A stretch of 56,841 bases of DNA from Alphaproteobacteria bacterium (GCA_041396705.1 JAWKYB010000025.1:1-56841); one strand, 5' to 3'. Positions 48,505 through 56,841 are shown, counted from the stretch's first letter. The notes: generated by a model not told the origin, from the sequence alone. Program-made: numbers and translations.

Positions 48505-50973
48505 ATGGCGCGACGCATGTTGATCGACGCATCCCACCCGGAAGAGACCCGGGTGGTGATCGTCAGCGGCAACCGGCTGGAAGAATTCGACTATGAGACG
48601 GCCAGCAAGCAGCAGATCAAAGGCAACATCTATCTAGCGAAAGTCACCCGGGTCGAGCCGTCGCTGCAGGCGGCTTTCGTCGACTACGGCGGCAACCGCC
48701 ACGGCTTTCTGGCCTTCAACGAGATCCACCCCGACTACTACCGCATCCCGGTCGCCGACCGCGAGAAGCTGTACGGCGACGACCAGGACGAGCCCGTCGA
48801 GGCCATCGCCCCGGCCGCCAACGGCCATGACGACGAGGCCGGCGCCGACCTGCACGACGACGGCGACGGCGGCGCCCAGGGCGCCGGCGTCGAGGTCATG
48901 GGCGGCGACGAGGACGAGGACATCGAGCGCGAGCGGCGCCGCCTGCGCATGCTGCGCAATTACCGCATCCAGGAGGTGATCAAGCGCCGGCAGATCATGC
49001 TGGTGCAGGTGACCAAGGAGGAGCGCGGCAACAAGGGCGCGGCGCTGACCACCTATCTGTCGCTGGCCGGGCGCTATTGCGTGCTGATGCCGAACACCGC
49101 CCGCGGCGGCGGCGTGTCGCGCAAGATCAGCAACCCGGCCGACCGCAAGCGGCTGCGCGGCATCCTGGACGAGCTCGAGATCCCGGACGGCATGGCCGTC
49201 ATCGTGCGCACCGCGGGTTCGGAGCGCAGCCGCGCCGAGATCAAGCGCGACTATGAATACCTGATGCGCCTGTGGGACCAGATCCGCCAGACGACCCTGC
49301 AGTCGGTGTCGCCGGCGCTGATCCACGAGGAAGGCAACCTGATCAAGCGGTCGATCCGCGACCTCTATTCGCGCGACATCGACGAGGTAATCGTCGACGG
49401 CGAGCCGTCCTACCGCACCGCCAAGGACTTCATGCGGATGCTGATGCCGAGCCACGCCTCGCGCGTGAAGCGGTTCAAGGACGAGGGCGTGCCGCTGTTC
49501 CAGCAGCACAACGTCGAAAGCCAGCTCGACGAGATCCATTCCAACACGGTGCGGCTGAAGTCGGGCGGCTATCTGGTCATCAACCCGACCGAGGCGCTGG
49601 TCTCCATCGACGTCAACTCCGGTCGCGCGACCCGCGAGCGCCACATCGAGGAAACGGCGCTGAAGACCAACCTGGAGGCGGCGCAGGAGGTGGCGCGCCA
49701 GCTGCGCCTGCGCGACCTGGCCGGCCTGATCGTCATCGATTTCATCGACATGGACGAGAGCCGCAACAACACGGCGGTCGAGCGCAAGCTGAAAGAGGCC
49801 CTGCGCGGCGACCGCGCCCGCATCCAGATCGGCCGGATCAGCGCCTTCGGCCTGCTGGAGATGTCGCGCCAGCGGCTGCGGCCCAGCATCATCGAGGCGT
49901 CGAGCCAGGTCTGCCCGCATTGCAACGGCATGGGCCACATCCGCTCCACCGAATCCAGCGCGCTGCAAGTGCTGCGCGGGATCGAGGAGGAGGGACTGAG
50001 CCGGCGCAGTGCGGCGGTCCAGATCTACGTGCCGAATTCCATCGCGCTGTATCTGCTGAACCAAAAGCGCAGCGCGATCATGGCGGCGGAGCAGCGCTAC
50101 GAATTCACCGTGGCGATCGCGATCGACGACACGCTGATCGCGCCCGACTACCAGATCGAGCGCACGGTCGAGCGCAGTGCGGAGGAGATCGCGGCGCTGC
50201 GCGGCGCGACCGCGGCTGCCCGGGCCCAGCAGCATGACGACGAGGACGAGGAGGAGCCCGAGGACCTCGACGAGGAGGCGGCGGAGGCCGAAGACGGCGA
50301 GCCGGCCCGCGCCGAGCAGGACGACGGCAAGGGACGGTCGCGGCGTCGCGGACGCAGGCGCCGCCGTCCGCGCCGCGACGAGGCCGAAGGCACTGCCGAA
50401 CCCGCGGCGATGTCCGAATCGGAGTTCGAGCCCGAAGCGGAAGCCGAGGCCGAGCCCGTCGGCGAGGAGGAACCCGCCGAGGCGACCGCCGGCGAGGCGG
50501 AAACGGTCGGCGAGGACGGCCAGGCCGCTCCGCGCTCGCGACGCGGCCGGCGCGGCGGCCGGCGCCGGCGCCGGCGCGACGAGGGCGATGCGACCGCCGA
50601 CGAGATGCAGGCCGCCGAGGCCGCGGAGTCGGGCGAGCCCGCGGCCGAGTCCGAACCGATGGCTGCCGAGGCGGAATCGGAGCTTGCCGAGGCGAATGCC
50701 GAGACGGTCGAGGATGCCGTTGCGGAACCCGAGATGGCGGCAGATGCCGAGCCGGAAGCGATGAACGGCTACGAGGCGGAAGCGGAACCGGCCGACGAAG
50801 CCGACGAGCCGATCGCGTCGCCGGCCGAACAGCAACGGGCAGAGACCGAGCCCGAGCCGGAAAGCACCGAGACGGCGCCGGACGATACCGTCGAACCGGT
50901 GCAGGCCGAACAGGCGGCGGCCCGGCGCGGGCAGCCGCGTCGCGGCTGGTGGCAGCGCCTGATCGAAGGCTGA
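48505..50973 (+). CDS. rne: Ribonuclease E
   Basis: An 822-residue RNase E/G. The catalytic half (1-565) has an S1 domain (GNIYLAKVTRVEPSLQAAFVDYGGNRHGFL) interrupted by an acidic insert (about 95-140), the DNase-like active centre with SIDVNSGRAT and VIDFIDMD (metal-binding Asp) and the Zn-link CPHCNGMG. The C-terminal 250 residues are disordered, very acidic, and carry two Arg-rich blocks (RSRRRGRRRRRPRR and RSRRGRRGGRRRRRR) likely to bind RNA or degradosome partners. It initiates mRNA decay and rRNA/tRNA maturation. GGAG lies before ATG 48505. Confidence 0.96.
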   Translation: MARRMLIDASHPEETRVVIVSGNRLEEFDYETASKQQIKGNIYLAKVTRVEPSLQAAFVDYGGNRHGFLAFNEIHPDYYRIPVADREKLYGDDQDEPVEAIAPAANGHDDEAGADLHDDGDGGAQGAGVEVMGGDEDEDIERERRRLRMLRNYRIQEVIKRRQIMLVQVTKEERGNKGAALTTYLSLAGRYCVLMPNTARGGGVSRKISNPADRKRLRGILDELEIPDGMAVIVRTAGSERSRAEIKRDYEYLMRLWDQIRQTTLQSVSPALIHEEGNLIKRSIRDLYSRDIDEVIVDGEPSYRTAKDFMRMLMPSHASRVKRFKDEGVPLFQQHNVESQLDEIHSNTVRLKSGGYLVINPTEALVSIDVNSGRATRERHIEETALKTNLEAAQEVARQLRLRDLAGLIVIDFIDMDESRNNTAVERKLKEALRGDRARIQIGRISAFGLLEMSRQRLRPSIIEASSQVCPHCNGMGHIRSTESSALQVLRGIEEEGLSRRSAAVQIYVPNSIALYLLNQKRSAIMAAEQRYEFTVAIAIDDTLIAPDYQIERTVERSAEEIAALRGATAAARAQQHDDEDEEEPEDLDEEAAEAEDGEPARAEQDDGKGRSRRRGRRRRRPRRDEAEGTAEPAAMSESEFEPEAEAEAEPVGEEEPAEATAGEAETVGEDGQAAPRSRRGRRGGRRRRRRDEGDATADEMQAAEAAESGEPAAESEPMAAEAESELAEANAETVEDAVAEPEMAADAEPEAMNGYEAEAEPADEADEPIASPAEQQRAETEPEPESTETAPDDTVEPVQAEQAAARRGQPRRGWWQRLIEG

Positions 50974-51168
50974 CCGACCGCAACATCTCGGGCCGCGGCC
51001 GCAGGCCGGCAGGCAGTGGCGATGCAGTCCGCCGAGGCCCTTGCCGCCGGCGGATGTTGTGCCGCGGCCCGGTCAGCCGACGATCGATCGGCGCCGGGCG
51101 GCGCCGGCAGCAGGCCAGGTCAGACCGGCATGCCTGCGGTCGCACAACCCCGCGGATCAGGAGTTCTC

Positions 51169-52041
51169 CTACCCGTTGGTCGCGCGCCGCGCCGAATCCC
51201 AGCCCGCTTCCATGAACGCCTTGGCCTTGGCGGCCAGGTCGCGGCTGTCGCTCCACAGGTTGCGCCAGACCGCCAGCGCGGTCGACAACTGCGGGTCGAC
51301 CACGGCCGACGAGAACGACTCGAACACGATCGAGCCGCCGTAGCCAATCTCGTGCAGCGCGCGGAAGACGGCGGTGAAATCGATGGTGCCGGTGCCGAGA
51401 TAGCCGCGGTGGCTTTCGCCGATGTGCACATAGCCCACCTTGGCGCCGCAGTCGCGGACGGCCTTGGCCAGGTTCCCGTCCTCGATGTTCATGTGATAGG
51501 TGTCGGCGTGGACGACGACATTGTCGGCACCGATTTCATCAATGAATTCGCCGGCTTGCGCCAAGGTATTGAGAAGGTTGGTTTCATAGCGGTTCACCGC
51601 CTCCAGCCCCAGCGTGATGCCGGAGGCCTTGGCCTTGGCCGCCAGGCGGTTCAGCACGCCGGCGCAGTTGGCCCGCCCCTTCGCCGTGGGCGGGCGGTTG
51701 TACTTGCCGAGAGCGGAATAGATCACGCCGCCCATGTACTTGGCGCCGATATCGCGCGTCACCGCCAGCGCGTCATTGAGCAGGGCCTCGCCGCGGGCCA
51801 CCGCCGCATCGTCCTCGCCGGAGATGTCGGTATCAGGCGCCAGCCCAAGCGAGCACGTAGCCGTCAGCCCGTGGGCTTCGAGCTGGCGGCGCGTGCGCGC
51901 GGCATCGACCTTGGCCGGGTTCAGCAGCGGGATCTCGATCAGGTCGTAGCCCAGTTCCGCCGTGCCGGCGATCGCGCGCTCGCTTTCCGCTTCCGACCAG
52001 CCGCCGACCCAGACCAGCGCGTGCACACCGAACTTGTTCAT
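51169..52041 (-). CDS. D-tagatose/D-psicose 3-epimerase-family isomerase
   Basis: A 290-residue TIM-barrel of the AP_endonuc_2 group. The four metal/catalytic positions of DTE enzymes are visible: Glu in LGLEAVNRYETNLLNT, Asp in VHADTYHMNIED, His in GYVHIGESHRG and Glu in VFESFSS. These enzymes epimerise ketohexoses at C3; related ones act on other sugars such as L-ribulose or erythrulose phosphates. GGAGG before ATG 52041 fixes the start. No sugar transporter is adjacent. Confidence 0.88.
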   Translation of the reverse strand: MNKFGVHALVWVGGWSEAESERAIAGTAELGYDLIEIPLLNPAKVDAARTRRQLEAHGLTATCSLGLAPDTDISGEDDAAVARGEALLNDALAVTRDIGAKYMGGVIYSALGKYNRPPTAKGRANCAGVLNRLAAKAKASGITLGLEAVNRYETNLLNTLAQAGEFIDEIGADNVVVHADTYHMNIEDGNLAKAVRDCGAKVGYVHIGESHRGYLGTGTIDFTAVFRALHEIGYGGSIVFESFSSAVVDPQLSTALAVWRNLWSDSRDLAAKAKAFMEAGWDSARRATNG

Positions 52042-52352
52042 CAGCCTTCCTCCCCTGTTTGCGACGCAGCGCGTCGGCCGCACTTCTAGCCTGCCGCAGC
52101 CCAGGCCGCCATGGGCGTCGCGCCACAGGCGCCTGCAACCGCATGGCGCGGCAGTGCCCGGCGCCGACAGACCTTGCCCCGATTCTGCAAGGCAATGTCC
52201 ACGATCCGGTTACCAACCGGTAATCAAAGCCGGCACGCCGTCTGTTTTCGGGCCTTTCGCAAAGATGACAGGCTTGTATTGGCTGCGACGCGCCGTCTAA
52301 ACTATTGGCAACAATTCGATGTGGGCGGATGCCACCACAGCCACGGTTCCCC

Positions 52353-54131
52353 ATGCAGGATCGCCTGCGCAGCGTATCGAAATGGGCCATCGGACTGGGT
52401 GGCGCATGCGTCCTTGTGGCTGGCGTCGCCGGCTCCATCGTGGCGGGCAGCACCCTGTCGGACCAGGCGTTCGAGGCCTGGCACGCCAAGGCCGACAACC
52501 AGGCCCGCCTGCTGACCAGCTATTTCGACAATCTGCTGATCGACGCGCGCACGATCGTGCGCGCCCTGTCGGCCCAGGTCAGCCGCGACGACGCCCTGAC
52601 CGGCTTCATGTTCCGCGCCACCATCGAGCTGGCGCAGGAGCCCGATGCGCTATTCCGGCTGGCGGAAGCCGCCTTCGTCCAGCGTGTCACCGGCGAGCGG
52701 CGCGGCGAGGTCGAGGCGCAGCTGGGCGAGCCGCTGCATATCGTCGGCAACGGCGCGGCGAATGCCCCCGACGCCTACGAGCATTTCGCCGTGATGCTGA
52801 ACTCGACAGACGCGCGCATGCTGTCGCTGGGCACCGACCTGTCGACCGAGCCGGCGCTGCACGCCGCCGTCGCCACCGCCTATCGCCGGCCCAACGAGGT
52901 GATCGCCAGCCCTGTGTTCGAACGCGGCGGCAGCCAGTGGGTGGCGCTCGCCGAACGACCGGTCTTTCCGGGCCAGCGCAGCCAGAGCGGCCTCGTGGTG
53001 GCGCTGATCGACTTCAGCGACGTCATCGCCCACGTCCACGGGCTGACGCCGGCGGGCCTGCAACTGCACCTGACCCAGCGCGGCACCGAGTGGGAGCCGG
53101 TCAGCCATATCGAAAGCGTGACGCCGCGACCGGCCGACCCGGCCGCCGCAATCGACGTGCTCGACTTCCGGCTGGTACACGGCGAGGCCCGGCTCACCTT
53201 CGACTGGTATTTGTTCGAGGCGTTCGACGGCGGACCGGCAACCGGCCTCGGCACGGTGGTCACGCTGGGCGGCGTCGCGCTGACCCTGCTGCTCGGCACG
53301 CTGGTCGGCGTGCTCGCCGTGCAGAACGCCGCGATCCGCCGCAGCGTCGCCCTGCGCACGCAGGAGCTGGAGGCGACCCGCGACGAGGCCGAGGCGGCGA
53401 ACCGCGCCAAGTCGGAGTTCCTGGCCAGCGTCAGTCACGAGCTGCGCACGCCGCTGAACGCGATCATCGGCTTTTCCGAGGTGATCATGCGCGAGGTGCG
53501 CGGCCCGATCGGTCACCCGCGCTACAGCGAATATGCCCGTGACATCCACACCAGCGGGCGCCACCTGCTCGGCGTGATCAACTCGATCATCGATTTGTCG
53601 GCGATCGAGAGCGGCGAGTTCCATCTCAACGAGGAGCCGGTCTCGCTGCAAGCCAGTATCGACGCGGTGATCCGCATCATCGGACTGTCGGCGGAAAAGC
53701 GCGGCCTGACCATCAAGCGCGACGTACCGGCCGCGCTGCCGCGGCTGCTTGCCGACAAGACCGCGATCGAGCAGATTCTGATCAACCTGGGCACCAATGC
53801 CGTCCAGTTCACGCCCAAGGGCGGCACCGTCGCCTTCGCCGCCGGCCAGAGCGGGGATGCGATCTGGCTGATGGTCAGCGATACCGGCATCGGCATGGAT
53901 GCGGCAGAGCAGCAGCGCGCGCTGCAGCCGTTCGGCCAGGTCGTCTCGCCGATGAGCCGCGTCTCGCAAGGGGCAGGACTCGGCCTGCCGATCGCCAAGG
54001 AGCTGGCGCAGCGCCACGGCGGCGTGTTCGAGCTGACCAGCCGACCCGGCGAAGGCACCCGCATCCGCATCCTGTTCGACTCCAGCCGCACCCTGGTGAC
54101 GACGGCACGGGCCGACGCCGACGTGGCCTGA
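52353..54131 (+). CDS. Membrane sensor histidine kinase
   Basis: A 592-residue kinase. A first membrane helix (about 12-34), a periplasmic sensor region of about 260 residues without a family I can name, a second helix (about 303-327), a short coiled coil, then HisKA with SHELRTPLNAIIGF (His362) and HATPase_c with NLGTNAVQFTPKGG (N box), DTGIGM (G1) and GAGLGLPIAKEL (G2). It autophosphorylates on His and would hand phosphate to a response regulator, none of which is encoded nearby, so it is an orphan kinase. Start at ATG 52353; no strong ribosome-binding site. Confidence 0.9.
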   Translation: MQDRLRSVSKWAIGLGGACVLVAGVAGSIVAGSTLSDQAFEAWHAKADNQARLLTSYFDNLLIDARTIVRALSAQVSRDDALTGFMFRATIELAQEPDALFRLAEAAFVQRVTGERRGEVEAQLGEPLHIVGNGAANAPDAYEHFAVMLNSTDARMLSLGTDLSTEPALHAAVATAYRRPNEVIASPVFERGGSQWVALAERPVFPGQRSQSGLVVALIDFSDVIAHVHGLTPAGLQLHLTQRGTEWEPVSHIESVTPRPADPAAAIDVLDFRLVHGEARLTFDWYLFEAFDGGPATGLGTVVTLGGVALTLLLGTLVGVLAVQNAAIRRSVALRTQELEATRDEAEAANRAKSEFLASVSHELRTPLNAIIGFSEVIMREVRGPIGHPRYSEYARDIHTSGRHLLGVINSIIDLSAIESGEFHLNEEPVSLQASIDAVIRIIGLSAEKRGLTIKRDVPAALPRLLADKTAIEQILINLGTNAVQFTPKGGTVAFAAGQSGDAIWLMVSDTGIGMDAAEQQRALQPFGQVVSPMSRVSQGAGLGLPIAKELAQRHGGVFELTSRPGEGTRIRILFDSSRTLVTTARADADVA

Positions 54132-54189
54132 TCCGCGCCGCCCCCCACGGTCCCGGCTGTCGCACGCCTTTCCCCTGTCGAAATGCAAA

Positions 54190-54215
54190 CCGCCGCCGGG
54201 AGGCCCCGGCGGCGG
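54190..54215. terminator. Bidirectional hairpin terminator candidate
   Basis: A perfect 11-bp stem, CCGCCGCCGGG (54190-54200) with 54205-54215, loop AGGC, between the convergent kinase and small secreted-protein genes. Confidence 0.6.
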
Positions 54216-54262
54216 CTCGGTTCGTCGCAGGTGCGGCGCCGCGGCGGCGCCGGCGACCGGCG

Positions 54263-54592
54263 TTACTGCACGACCACCTGTGAGACGCTGCACAGGTCGA
54301 CGCCCCAGAATTCGAGGGTCTCGCCATAGGCGTTGGCGACCTGGATGTCGAACAGGCACTCGCTGCCGAAGTTGTCCATCTGGACGTCGACATAGTCGCC
54401 GGCCGGGATGATGCTCTGGCCGAGGATGTCGTCGCCCCAGTTGTCCGAGCTCTGCGGCGACACGAACAGGTAGTAGATGTCCTGGGCGCTGTCGTTCACC
54501 ACGGTGAAGTCCTGCTGGCCGGCCAGCGCGGCGGCGGATGCGGAAGCCAGAACGGCGGCGGCGACGGCGGCGGTGCGGATGGTGCGAAGCAT
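54263..54592 (-). CDS. Small secreted beta-rich protein, function unknown
   Basis: A 109-residue protein with signal peptide (ends AALA). The mature domain QQDFTVVNDSAQDIYYLFVSPQS, WGDDILG and ECLFDIQVANAYGETLEFWGVDLC follows a pattern seen in many small periplasmic proteins of proteobacteria and cyanobacteria with no assigned role. Two Cys probably form a disulfide. ATG 54592 gives the proper signal peptide. A Crp-like palindrome lies 80 bases upstream. Confidence 0.6.
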   Translation of the reverse strand: MLRTIRTAAVAAAVLASASAAALAGQQDFTVVNDSAQDIYYLFVSPQSSDNWGDDILGQSIIPAGDYVDVQMDNFGSECLFDIQVANAYGETLEFWGVDLCSVSQVVVQ

Positions 54593-54948
54593 GTGAGCGG
54601 TTCCCTGTCCCATGGCGGGGACCCCACGCCCCGCCGATGCGCGAGATCTGGGCATGGCCGCGCGGAGGCCCTGTGACTTCGATCACGAATCCGTAATTGA
54701 TCTTCGGCATGCCGCAATTGACCGGAAAACGCCGCATTCTCGCCGGATTGCGGGTTGCGGCTGCCCCCCGGGCGGCGCGCCGGCGACACGGCGCGGAACG
54801 TGCCGGACGGGCGCTCCTCAGCCGTTCGGCGGCAGTATGTCCGCGCTACCGTGGCGAACAGACAAAGCCAACGACGACCGCGACCCTGCAGCGCCGCCGG
54901 CCATGGACGGCCCGGGTCTCCACGGGACGGCGCACCGAACGCTCCAGC
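54593..54948. other. Intergenic region, no gene seen
   Basis: 356 bases between two minus-strand genes. The first part, up to about 54720, is AT-rich in places and carries the Crp-like site; the rest is GC-rich without a convincing reading frame or hairpin. Confidence 0.4.
54672..54687. promoter_or_regulatory. Crp-type site, near-perfect
   Basis: TGTGACTTCGATCACG matches TGTGA-N6-TCACA at nine of ten positions. It is 80 bases upstream of the small secreted-protein start and resembles the perfect site at 36954-36969. Confidence 0.4.
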
Positions 54949-55440
54949 TCACCCGTTGCTGGCGATGGCCGCCAGATGCGCCTCCAGGCAGTCGATCGTG
55001 CTCTCGCCGCCCTCGATCGCGCCCCGCGCCGCCAGGTCCGCCCGCCGCGCGGCCGACGAAAACACGGTATGCATGGTGACCCGGGTGCCGGCGCCTTCTT
55101 CCGCAAAGGTGGTGACGGCCTGGAACGGCTCGAAATCGCCGCCGTCGTCGTCGATGGTGTAGACCAGCCGCTCCGGCGGCACGATTTCCTGCCAGACGAC
55201 CCGGTTCGGATAGATCGTGCCGTCCGGCGCGATCATCCTGAAGCGCCAGCTTCCGCCCACCCGGATGTCGATCTCGGCCGTCTCGCAGCGGAAGCCCTGC
55301 GGGCCCCACCACAGCGGCAGCTGCGCCGGATCGGTCCACGCCCGCCAGACCAGCGCGCGCGGCGCCCGCAGCAACCGGGTGATGACGATCTCGTTGTCGG
55401 CGCCCGGTGCGGCACCGGCTCGCGCGGATTCACCTGCCAT
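54949..55440 (-). CDS. SRPBCC / AHSA1-family protein
   Basis: A 163-residue START-like protein: EIVITRLLRAPRALVWRAWTDPAQLPLWWGPQGF opening, VGGSWRFRMIAPDG, and the C-terminal helix AIEGGESTIDCLEAHLA. AHSA1-like proteins bind hydrophobic ligands and are usually encoded after an ArsR regulator. GGAGGAC before ATG 55440 lies inside the ArsR gene; the two overlap by 11 bases. Confidence 0.88.
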   Translation of the reverse strand: MAGESARAGAAPGADNEIVITRLLRAPRALVWRAWTDPAQLPLWWGPQGFRCETAEIDIRVGGSWRFRMIAPDGTIYPNRVVWQEIVPPERLVYTIDDDGGDFEPFQAVTTFAEEGAGTRVTMHTVFSSAARRADLAARGAIEGGESTIDCLEAHLAAIASNG

Positions 55441-55774
55441 CCATGTCCTCCCCGTCCTGCAACGCCCGCACATGGTCCTCCAGCCGATCCAGCCGCGCCT
55501 CCCACTGGGCGCGGTACTGTTCCAGCCAGTTCGAAACGGCGGCGAGCGGCGCCGGATCCAGCCGGCACGGCCGCCACTGCGCGGACCTGCCGCGGGTAAC
55601 GAGGCCGGCGTTCTCCAGCACCTTCAGATGCTTGGAGACGGCGGCCAGGCTCATGGCATAGGGCTCCGCCAGTGCTGTCACCGACGCCTCCCCTTGCGCC
55701 AGCCTGGCGAGGATGCCGCGACGGGTCGGGTCGGCCAGGGCCGACAGGGTCAGGCTCAGCCGGTCGCTCGCCAT
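55430..55774 (-). CDS. ArsR-family transcriptional regulator
   Basis: A 114-residue winged helix: ALADPTRRGILARLAQGEASVTALAEPYAMSLAAVSKHLKVLENAGLVTRGR, with no metal-binding Cys motif, so it belongs to the non-metal ArsR group paired with AHSA1 proteins. It is translationally coupled to the AHSA1 gene. Two similar half-palindromic elements stand immediately before the start and may be its own operator. Confidence 0.92.
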   Translation of the reverse strand: MASDRLSLTLSALADPTRRGILARLAQGEASVTALAEPYAMSLAAVSKHLKVLENAGLVTRGRSAQWRPCRLDPAPLAAVSNWLEQYRAQWEARLDRLEDHVRALQDGEDMDGR

Positions 55775-55783
55775 GTCGCACTA

Positions 55784-55810
55784 AACCATTCGGTTCACAA
55801 CTGATCGGTT
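55784..55810. promoter_or_regulatory. Candidate ArsR operator (two related elements)
   Basis: AACCATTCGGTT (55784-55795, AACC/GGTT dyad) and AACTGATCGGTT (55799-55810) are related elements 15 bases apart, ending ten bases upstream of the arsR-family start. Binding there would block transcription or initiation. Confidence 0.4.
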
Positions 55811-55935
55811 GAATACGACACCGCGATCGGTCGGTCAAGGACAAGTACGTCGACCCGCTCAGCCGATGCGTGCCCCGGTCGAGACCACCTGATATGATCT
55901 TGGCGAGCTAGGTTCAGCCCTGGAGTGCCGCAGCG

Positions 55936-56124
55936 ATGCAAGCGCCCGACGACGACGAGGACGACGACCTGCGGCCGCTCGCGTCGCCGCCGTGCCTGCT
56001 GCACGAGCTCGACCCCGCATTCGCCGAATTCGCGTTGGATAACGGGGCCGACGGCCGGGCCGTCGACAAGAAGCCGGGGGTGCAACCGTCCCCCGGCCCG
56101 AAGGCGCGACGCCGACCCGACTAG
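55936..56124 (+). CDS. Small acidic hypothetical protein (62 aa)
   Basis: A 62-residue protein: acidic start (DDDEDDDLRPLASPP), one Cys in SPPCLLHELDPAFAEF, and a basic end. No export signal. GGAG nine bases before ATG 55936. It overlaps the ribB stop by four bases on the opposite strand. No function recognised. Confidence 0.5.
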   Translation: MQAPDDDEDDDLRPLASPPCLLHELDPAFAEFALDNGADGRAVDKKPGVQPSPGPKARRRPD

Positions 56125-56841
56125 CCTGCGGCGATGTCGCGCCGCTCGACGATCTTCAGGTCGTGGCCCTGCAGCCCGACCACGGTCTTGTCGGAACGCG
56201 ACAGCAGGATCATCTCGCGCACACCGAGATCGTGCAGGATCTGCGCGCCGATGCCGTAGTCGCGCAGCTCGGCGTCCTCGCGCGGGCTGCCGGTGCCGTG
56301 GCCGCGCAGCAGCCCGGCCACCATGTCGGCCTCGCCGTCGCCGATCAGCACGACCGCACCGCGCCCGGCCGCGCCGATCATCGTCATCGCATTGTGCAGG
56401 TCGCCGGCACGCCCGCTGGCCAGGTCGCCGAGGATCTCCTGCAGGCCGTTCAGCGCGTGCATGCGCACCATGGCGGGGCCGCCGGAGCCGAGCTCGCCCT
56501 GGACCAGCGCGACATGCCGCACGCCGTTGATGGTGTTGCGATAGACGGTCAGCTGCCAGCGGCCGCCGAACATCGAATCGATCGCCAGGCTCTGCTCGCG
56601 CCGCACCAGGCTCTCGGTCCGGGTGCGGTAGGCGATCAGGTCGGCGATCGTGCCGATCTTGAGCCCATGGAACTGCGCGAACGGCACCAGGTCGTGCAGG
56701 CGGGCCATGGTGCCGTCGTCGTTCATGATCTCGCAGATCACGCCGGCCGGCACCATGCCGGCCAGCCGCGCCACGTCGACCGCGGCCTCGGTGTGGCCGG
56801 CCCGCTCCAGCACCCCGCCGTCGCGGGCGAGCAGCGGAAAG
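56121..56841 (-). CDS. ribB: 3,4-dihydroxy-2-butanone 4-phosphate synthase with degenerate RibA domain (RibBX-like), 5' end outside window
   Basis: About 240 C-terminal residues are present. The end of the RibB domain is RAGHTEAAVDVARLAG and PAGVICEIMNDDGTMAR, which carries the catalytic Glu and His of butanone-phosphate synthase (riboflavin precursor from ribulose 5-phosphate). The following GTP cyclohydrolase II-like domain has RYNT-like VYRNTINGVRHVALVQGEL and LRDYGIGAQILHDLGV. The segment VRMHALNGLQEILGDL stands where RibA has its zinc-binding Cys residues, and none are present. This fits the RibBX group, in which the second domain is inactive as a cyclohydrolase. A separate RibA would then be needed. 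Confidence 0.85.
   Translation of the reverse strand, partial: FPLLARDGGVLERAGHTEAAVDVARLAGMVPAGVICEIMNDDGTMARLHDLVPFAQFHGLKIGTIADLIAYRTRTESLVRREQSLAIDSMFGGRWQLTVYRNTINGVRHVALVQGELGSGGPAMVRMHALNGLQEILGDLASGRAGDLHNAMTMIGAAGRGAVVLIGDGEADMVAGLLRGHGTGSPREDAELRDYGIGAQILHDLGVREMILLSRSDKTVVGLQGHDLKIVERRDIAAG

Noticed and set aside
50990..51071. Ten-base inverted repeat GGGCCGCGGC / GCCGCGGCCC after rne as a terminator
   Set aside because: The arms are about 60 bases apart with other competing pairings and no T-run.
1..56841. Mobile element, prophage, CRISPR array or tRNA
   Set aside because: No transposase, integrase, phage structural gene, regularly spaced repeat or tRNA-like TTCGAAT-type arm was seen on reading both strands.

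Overview
The window is about 57 kb of GC-rich (roughly 70%) bacterial chromosome, dense with genes on both strands. It looks like an alphaproteobacterium, probably of the Rhodospirillales type. The evidence is the rne / amidase / mrcA / prfB gene order, a SAM-II (SAM-alpha) riboswitch ahead of an O-acetylhomoserine sulfhydrylase, CtrA-like TTAACCAT sites, a PAS_5-family protein, an alphaproteobacterial MarR of the LdtR type, and a RibB protein with a degenerate RibA half. I saw no tRNA, rRNA, CRISPR array, insertion sequence or prophage.

Region by region. 1-2.4 kb: end of a sugar isomerase, a probable ribosome-inactivating protein (RIP-fold rRNA N-glycosidase, rare in bacteria), a secreted LpqC/PHB-depolymerase-like esterase, and a DUF2061 gene behind a near-perfect Fur box. 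2.5-7.6 kb: periplasmic or membrane oxidation genes, namely a GMC dehydrogenase with its small subunit, a tandem rhodanese, and a PQQ sugar dehydrogenase with a cytochrome c. 8.5-13.4 kb: an NMT1/SsuA-type ABC importer with two different permeases, followed by a beta-ureidopropionase-like amidohydrolase, which suggests uptake and breakdown of a pyrimidine-derived N-carbamoyl compound. 13.5-20.3 kb: small secreted proteins, a zf-CHCC zinc-finger protein, a VOC protein, polA, an M35-type metallopeptidase and a lipoprotein. 20.5-26.6 kb: a badly frameshifted thrS, infC with an ATA start, an iron(III) ABC permease and its binding protein (both behind Fur-like sites), and an SMR exporter.

26.7-33.5 kb: a GT9 glycosyltransferase, a membrane-anchored EEP-family hydrolase, a LacI regulator with its operator, a MarR regulator, and a valine-catabolism pair (3-hydroxyisobutyryl-CoA hydrolase and 3-hydroxyisobutyrate dehydrogenase). 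33.6-35.5 kb: SAM-II aptamer, intrinsic terminator, a frameshifted metY, and a promoter-to-terminator unit that could be a new small RNA. 35.5-38.6 kb: an ABA4-like two-gene membrane operon divergent from a TetR gene that carries an in-frame amber codon, with TetR-type and Crp-type palindromes between them, then a PAS_5 gene pair. 38.7-42 kb: hemH, a GRDP-like protein and an RTX protein. 42-51 kb: cell-wall and RNA genes prfB (with programmed frameshift), birA, mrcA, amiC and rne. 51-57 kb: a D-tagatose 3-epimerase-family protein, a membrane histidine kinase, a small secreted protein, an ArsR/AHSA1 pair and the 3' part of ribB/ribBX.

Four otherwise conserved genes (a secreted protein, thrS, metY, tetR) are interrupted by small indels or a stop. 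thrS is hit many times within about 800 bp. This pattern points at least partly to consensus errors in the assembly, so the interruptions should be checked before they are called pseudogenes.
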